Origin: Lingula anatina
Lineage: Eukaryota; Brachiopoda; Lingulata; Lingulida; Lingulidae
Length of the DNA: 64,000 nucleotides
Direction of reading: 5' to 3'
Assembly (NCBI RefSeq): GCF_001039355.2
Contig: NW_019774958.1
Coordinates: forward strand, 1,101,832 to 1,165,831
A program made the translations under genes and the position numbers. Of the stretch, positions 55,085-61,494 are shown in pieces. Numbering within the stretch: the stretch's first letter is position 1; each line of letters starts with the position of its first letter. The notes under the pieces were generated by a model. The model was not told the DNA's origin. It did no database searches and was given only the letters and a program-made list of their open reading frames with translations.

Positions 55085-58000
55085 CATGGGTGTGATACGT
55101 AGTCTCACCTGTGTCTTCAATAATTCAAAAAGCACCCCAAGTTTCTTGGCCAAGATCTTGTGGTCTGAGCAGCCATTGCAGTACAGCATCATCTCCAGTA
55201 TCTGGTGAGTGTCGGGGTGGATCAGGGCACACGGACGCATCTGGAGCTGATCAGGAAAATAATTCATTTCATGCTCACACTCATTTTAAGTGTTAGGTTT
55301 CTGATAATGTTATTTGAAAAACACAAGGTATATATTAATGAAAAATGTATTCATGTAAATGTATCATCTTACCCTTAAATTATCAGGAATTTCAGCAAAC
55401 CCCTTTCCTTCAGAGTTGACAGTCATGAAGCAGCCATAATTGGCATTGGCTTTGAGCAGTTTCCCATTGAATAACACATTCCCCAGAAACACTGGCCTGT
55501 GCACTGGCTCATGAAGCAGCACCTTGTAGTCTGGCTTGGGTTTGTATGGACGGTATGTGGCATGTTCTGGAACATTGGGAAGTATATATGTAAACAAAAT
55601 AAGTTGGTAAGTCATCAAAACTGAGCTAAATCAGTATTGTAAATGACATCACTGAGCACTCAAAGAAAAGAGAGCTCCTGTGCATGTGCTTTCTCTTTCT
55701 CTATTACTTTCATATAACCATTTTGAATTTGGCTGCCATATTGAATTAATTAATTTTTTTTTTTTACATAGTGATTGATGACAGCTGTGAACTATTTGTC
55801 AATGAATAAAACACTGAATCTCACTTAACATCCTTAAGTTTTTAATCTAGACTAAACTTTCCTAGAACTGTAAAAAGTTACACATTCTTTGCCATATATT
55901 TAATATCGAAACAAAACCAAAACCATAACTTATCAACCAGTCCCTTAAGTCTTACCAACAAACAGTGATGGTGGTTTGTTGCTCTTGTATAATTCAGACT
56001 CCTTGATCTCAATCTCTTTCTCTATGGAGTGTCTCCTCTCCCTCCTTGGCACCCAGGCCTCACCAAAATAGGTAGACAGACCCTCATCCTGGGGGAATAA
56101 AAGTATAAGAACTCTTAGAAAAAAACAAAACAAATGTTTATACGTTCTTATATTTGTTTGGGTTTTGATATGTATAAGGTAATGTCAGGATGGAATATGG
56201 GTGATGTTGGGTGATCTTTTTTTTTCTATACAAGTTGCAAGGAATTTAATTATTATCGAAATGCAAATCAGTTCTGAACTGTACAGGAATACACACTTTT
56301 GTCTTAAAATTGATACCTTGTCTTAAAATTTGTGCCTATAATGTTTATTTCAGTAGAAATACATCATATCAAAGGGCAAACAAAAACCTGGATGTATTTA
56401 TGCTATACTATTTGAAAATGCCGAATAATCTAGGCAACCTTTAATGAGGTTCTTTAGATATTAGGTAAATGATCCAGAAAACTTCTTAGTATGATACACA
56501 GTCACATATATGTACAAGTCTAGAACTGACTGTTTTTACTTAACCTGACACTTGTTTTATAGTATTCTTTAAAAGTTCTCTATAATAGAAAAGAGGGAAG
56601 AACACTGATAATTTTAAAAGTTTACACAAACACAACAGGCTTTTTGTAAGCTGAAACATCATGCTTAAGCTTTGAGTTTCAAAGTTTCAATAAATTGTAG
56701 CAAATGAAAGCCATTTCCAACACAGGCTGAACATACATTTTTGAAAGTTTCAGAATGTTGAATTAACACATCATCAAGGACTTCCACTTGTATCAAAAAT
56801 TTACATCAAAAATGGTTTTACCTGTTTAGATGATAGTAGCAACAAAGCACCAAGCAAGACAAATGTTTTAAATTAAAGTCACTCTTTCACAGGTCTTGTG
56901 AAGTGGTATTTATAGTGACTATGATAATGGATATACACTGTCTATTGGAGCCACATGTTACAGTGCTGAATACACCTACATCTACCAGTATTAAACAATG
57001 GAAGCGATCTACACTGCCATTGATTTCTAAGTTTTAAAAGTGCTTTAAGTTACATTCTGTTCTTTCTACTGTATAATTATGTAGTGTGTTGTCATGTGCT
57101 TTCTAACCCTTAGTCTATACATGTTCCAATGTAGCATTCTATTAGAAATTTACAATTATGTAAAAAAAAAAAAAATTACAATAAAAGTTCAGTTATTTTT
57201 AGAAAAAAATCTGTATTGCCTCTTGTTATTAACTAACAATTATTATTGTGAGTCATAATTTTGCTATTCTACCTGTAATTCAAACACATCACTTCCATTA
57301 TCAGCCACCAGTACTTAAAGAACTGACATATATCAGTATTTTTTTAACTTTGTGCATAAAAACAGGACCAATAAAGTTATTTGTTTATTGCACTCTCAAA
57401 CCATGTGCCAAACCTTTAAAACCTCCACTGCAATAAAAATGCATGCAATTATGGAAGAAGACAAAAAACATGATGTGTAAACTGGAAAAAAAGTCAATCA
57501 GACTCCACACAAATCTTTTCATGCAATGTAAGAACAGTGCCAACCGTCCACTCCCTGAGGCTCAGAGGGCTAGCAATGCCTCTCCCCCACCCAGTATACT
57601 GCCTCACTATGGGACCATTCCCACACATATTTGGATCGATCTATCTCCCTGCGAAGTCTCACTAAATTGCTATCGACTTAACTAGCATAAATGTCTGTTA
57701 CATCTAGTAAAGCTGTTAGGGGGTAGTTATCTTTACCCCCTAGCTGATTCGGTAGGCGTAGCAGACATGTGAGCTGATAGCGATTAAGCGAGAACCTCCA
57801 GGGAGTTAGGTTGATCCAGATGGATCAATCTAAGTATGGGAACCCAGTCTAATATACTGTATAGAGGAGAGTCACTGAAGGTAGCCAGAACCCCAGGGTG
57901 TACCAATCAGAAGGTAATCAGTCATCAAACCACTACAGTGAAGTCAGTGTTTTACAACTATACCATCAGTCCTACTGGAACTCTGAAAACATAGGCTACC

Positions 58001-60356
58001 TCCTGAAGTAAGAGTATGACCACAGTAAGTTATTTATTATCAATAAACATGCAATATTGTACTTGTCTATATTTTGTCTTGTTATTAAATGGTCACTTCA
58101 ATGAAATGGTTTTACTTTTACTGTTTAATAGATTGAGCAAAATACGTTTATGTCCAATTACTAAGTAAAACATTGAAATGACCATCTAAATTTAAACAAT
58201 ATACAGTGTACATGCAATTGTAAGAATAACATGCAATGATATTTCTATTATTGATGACCTGAAATAAAACTTGTAAAATTGAAAGAGGAATGAAAAAAGG
58301 AGAAAACAAAAGTATATCTAATATTTGTCTGATATACAAAGAAAGAAAAATAAATGATAGATTGAGAAGACAGTTAAACTTTGTTCATTTTCTTCACTGG
58401 CAATTTAAACATAATATCACAAGAAGCTATGAATTTGAAATAGATATTTTTACGGACAAATTGTCACTTCTAATTCAATTAACCATATTGATCATATCCC
58501 ACAGTGACTTACATTATATCCATGTGGCACCGTATTCTGTCTCTCTAGGTCCTCCTTAGTGTCTGCACTGGGTAATGAATGCAAGGTGGTCAGTGAGTTC
58601 CGCCTCACCACGCGGCCGCCATGTGTCACGCTGCTGGAGCCCTCCTCCTTGTTCACAAATGTTTTCTGAAAATTTCATAACACAGAAGAAAAATCACAAC
58701 ATGAAGGCATGAGAAATTAGCTTGTGGTAAAGTGAAAAAGTTCTCCTGGCAAGTATTCCAAGTTATAAAAGTAACCAGTATGTTAGGCTGTTGACTGGAC
58801 CTCCACCTGGTGGTGGAACATTAAACTACTGTGATCTTCACAGCATGGTTAACAGTGGAAACTGCCTTAATAGAGTTTCATTTAAACTATGAATTTTAAT
58901 GTGACCTATTATAAAATTAATAGTATCCTACATTCTTTTGTCACAAAAATAAATAAAAGAATAAACAGATGACATAATAAATAATAATAAACAAATAAAT
59001 GTCAACTGACCATAGCGTGGCATCAACAGAATGATGTATTTAATTCTATTATAATATTTAGACTATTTTTTAAAAATACAGGGTATCTCTCAGTCTTATA
59101 ATTTTGTATAATTAATTAGAGGAAAACAAGATAAACAACTGTAATGAACAGAAATAATGAAACAGTTTTTACTCTAAGTATCATTAGTATCCAAGAGATG
59201 AAGAAATTGGTGTTGTAAACATAAGAGCCAATTATATTAGGAAGGACAAACTCAAAGCTGATTTCAGCAGCAGTGGCAAAACATAAAGTGTTAGCAGGTA
59301 GTATAAAGCAACTGGACTGTTATCATCCTAATGTCAGGTTAAGCACTGCACTAGAAACAGGTTAGTAATGCACAGTATCAAATAATAATAAATAAATTCA
59401 ATTAAAAATAACAATAAATGGACATTGGTAACTTGTTTTGATCAAATTTGATTATTTTTCCTTTGGACAATTTATTTGAAAGATTGTTTGTAGGTGCATC
59501 ATATTACATTTAATTTGGGATACGGCACAGCACAAATCATAAAGGTCAGTGTAAAAATTTGAGGACAAAGGGTTTTCAAAAGATTAAAGAAACATCTACT
59601 ACAGGTCTACATTTCATCTAAGCTCTTTAAAAGCAATAGTAAGTGAAGCTGTGACAGCTGCTGCAGTTGCTAATACAATATAATAGTATCATTGGCGCTG
59701 TCATTAAAATACATGAATACCATCTAGTGCAGTAACTTCCAATTAGCCAATGACTTATACTACATTTATTATTTTATATTTTGCTTCATGAAAAATTTGC
59801 CTAAAATTTACGAGCAAGAAAGGGTCCCAGAATACATTACCTGTAGATATAGTCTATACTTTCTCCGCGTGCCTCTAGAGTTCTTATCATAGAAAATTTT
59901 CACTCCAAACTAATAAAACCAAAGCATTGTGAAAATAAGAAATAAGATGTGAAATAAAAGAAGGAAAATGTGAACTTAGTGACAAGTAAGTAAAGATTTA
60001 TCAGTAATTCAATCCATGCAAGTTATCTAGATATAATGTTAGTAGTATTAGAGAAAGTGCTCTCCGGACTTTAACTTAGATAAAAGACTAGAATTCAAAG
60101 AACTTATTCAGAAAAAAGTACTAATGTAATATAATATAAGTTACACACTAATATCTTCAAACAACAGAAAGTTATAAAATTAAAAACTTAAAAAAGATAT
60201 TACAGTAACTACAAAATTAATGTTAATGCAAAACACATGCTTTAATAATAGCATAAAATTCTTTGTTACACTAAAATATTTTGTAAACATAAGCAGTGCA
60301 ACAACAGAGGCATGCTTTATACATGCAATGCAATAATTATCCCCCTTTACAGTTAG

Positions 60357-60400
<44 letters not shown>

Positions 60401-60819
60401 AACACACACACACACACACACTCTCTCTCTCTTTCTCTTCCAGGGAGATAGGATTAATTCAGGATTGAACAGACCAATAAAGACCAGTTGTAAACTGTAA
60501 AACCAGATTATCTTGTGACAGAGGCTAGGGTTCAACCAAAATTTTATCTTTATCATCCTATTCACAGCTCTCTCTCTCCCCCCCCCCTCCTCCAAGCCCT
60601 TAATTACCTTGTCATATCTGGGTTGTCCTCTAATGCCATATTGGTTATGACTGGAGGTACCCAGGCAGTGGAGAGCAGTCTTCAGATACTCGATCTGTTG
60701 GGCAAATACTGACATCAAACCTGAAATCAGGGAAAGTAACTCTGCACCCCTTAATTAAAAAACTGAGTTTCTGCTCACTTATCTTATCCTTATATTTTGC
60801 CATGAAAAAGGGACATTGG

Positions 60820-60851
<32 letters not shown>

Positions 60852-61451
60852 GGTGTCTGAGCTGCTGCTAACTTCCTCCTTGCAATAATAATACCAGGAA
60901 TGTCAGGTTGCATTAGATCTAGAACACTTTATGTTTCGACAAATAATAAAATTACACATTACCATGAATATTTTGGAGAACACTATCTTATACACTATAA
61001 TCAAAAATTATTTTTAAAATTTCACTGTACAACTCAGTGACACTTACAGGCAAAGTACAAACTTAATATGTAATTCCAAATAGATTCAAATTTGATGTGT
61101 CTATATCCTTTCCACTTACCTTTGGTCAGTCTGTCTGTGTCATCAAACACTGTCCAGCTACCAGACTGGACCATACCACTCAGATACTGGTTCAGCAGAG
61201 GCAGCGTCAGCTCACTGTTACAGTTCACAGTCACACAGTGACGGCCCAGGGTCTGAATTGACAGGGAAAAACAAGATGTAAACTGTTACAATATTTGTAA
61301 AATTTTGAAAATTATAATGATTTGTACTACGTATTGTTGTATTTTATTTGCCAAATGTGTATTTATGAAAGCAAGCAATTGTAATAGAGAAAGTATGCTG
61401 TTCTATGCTCAATGAACTAATAATAATTTTTTTCATAATAATCAATTTCTT

Positions 61452-61494
<43 letters not shown>

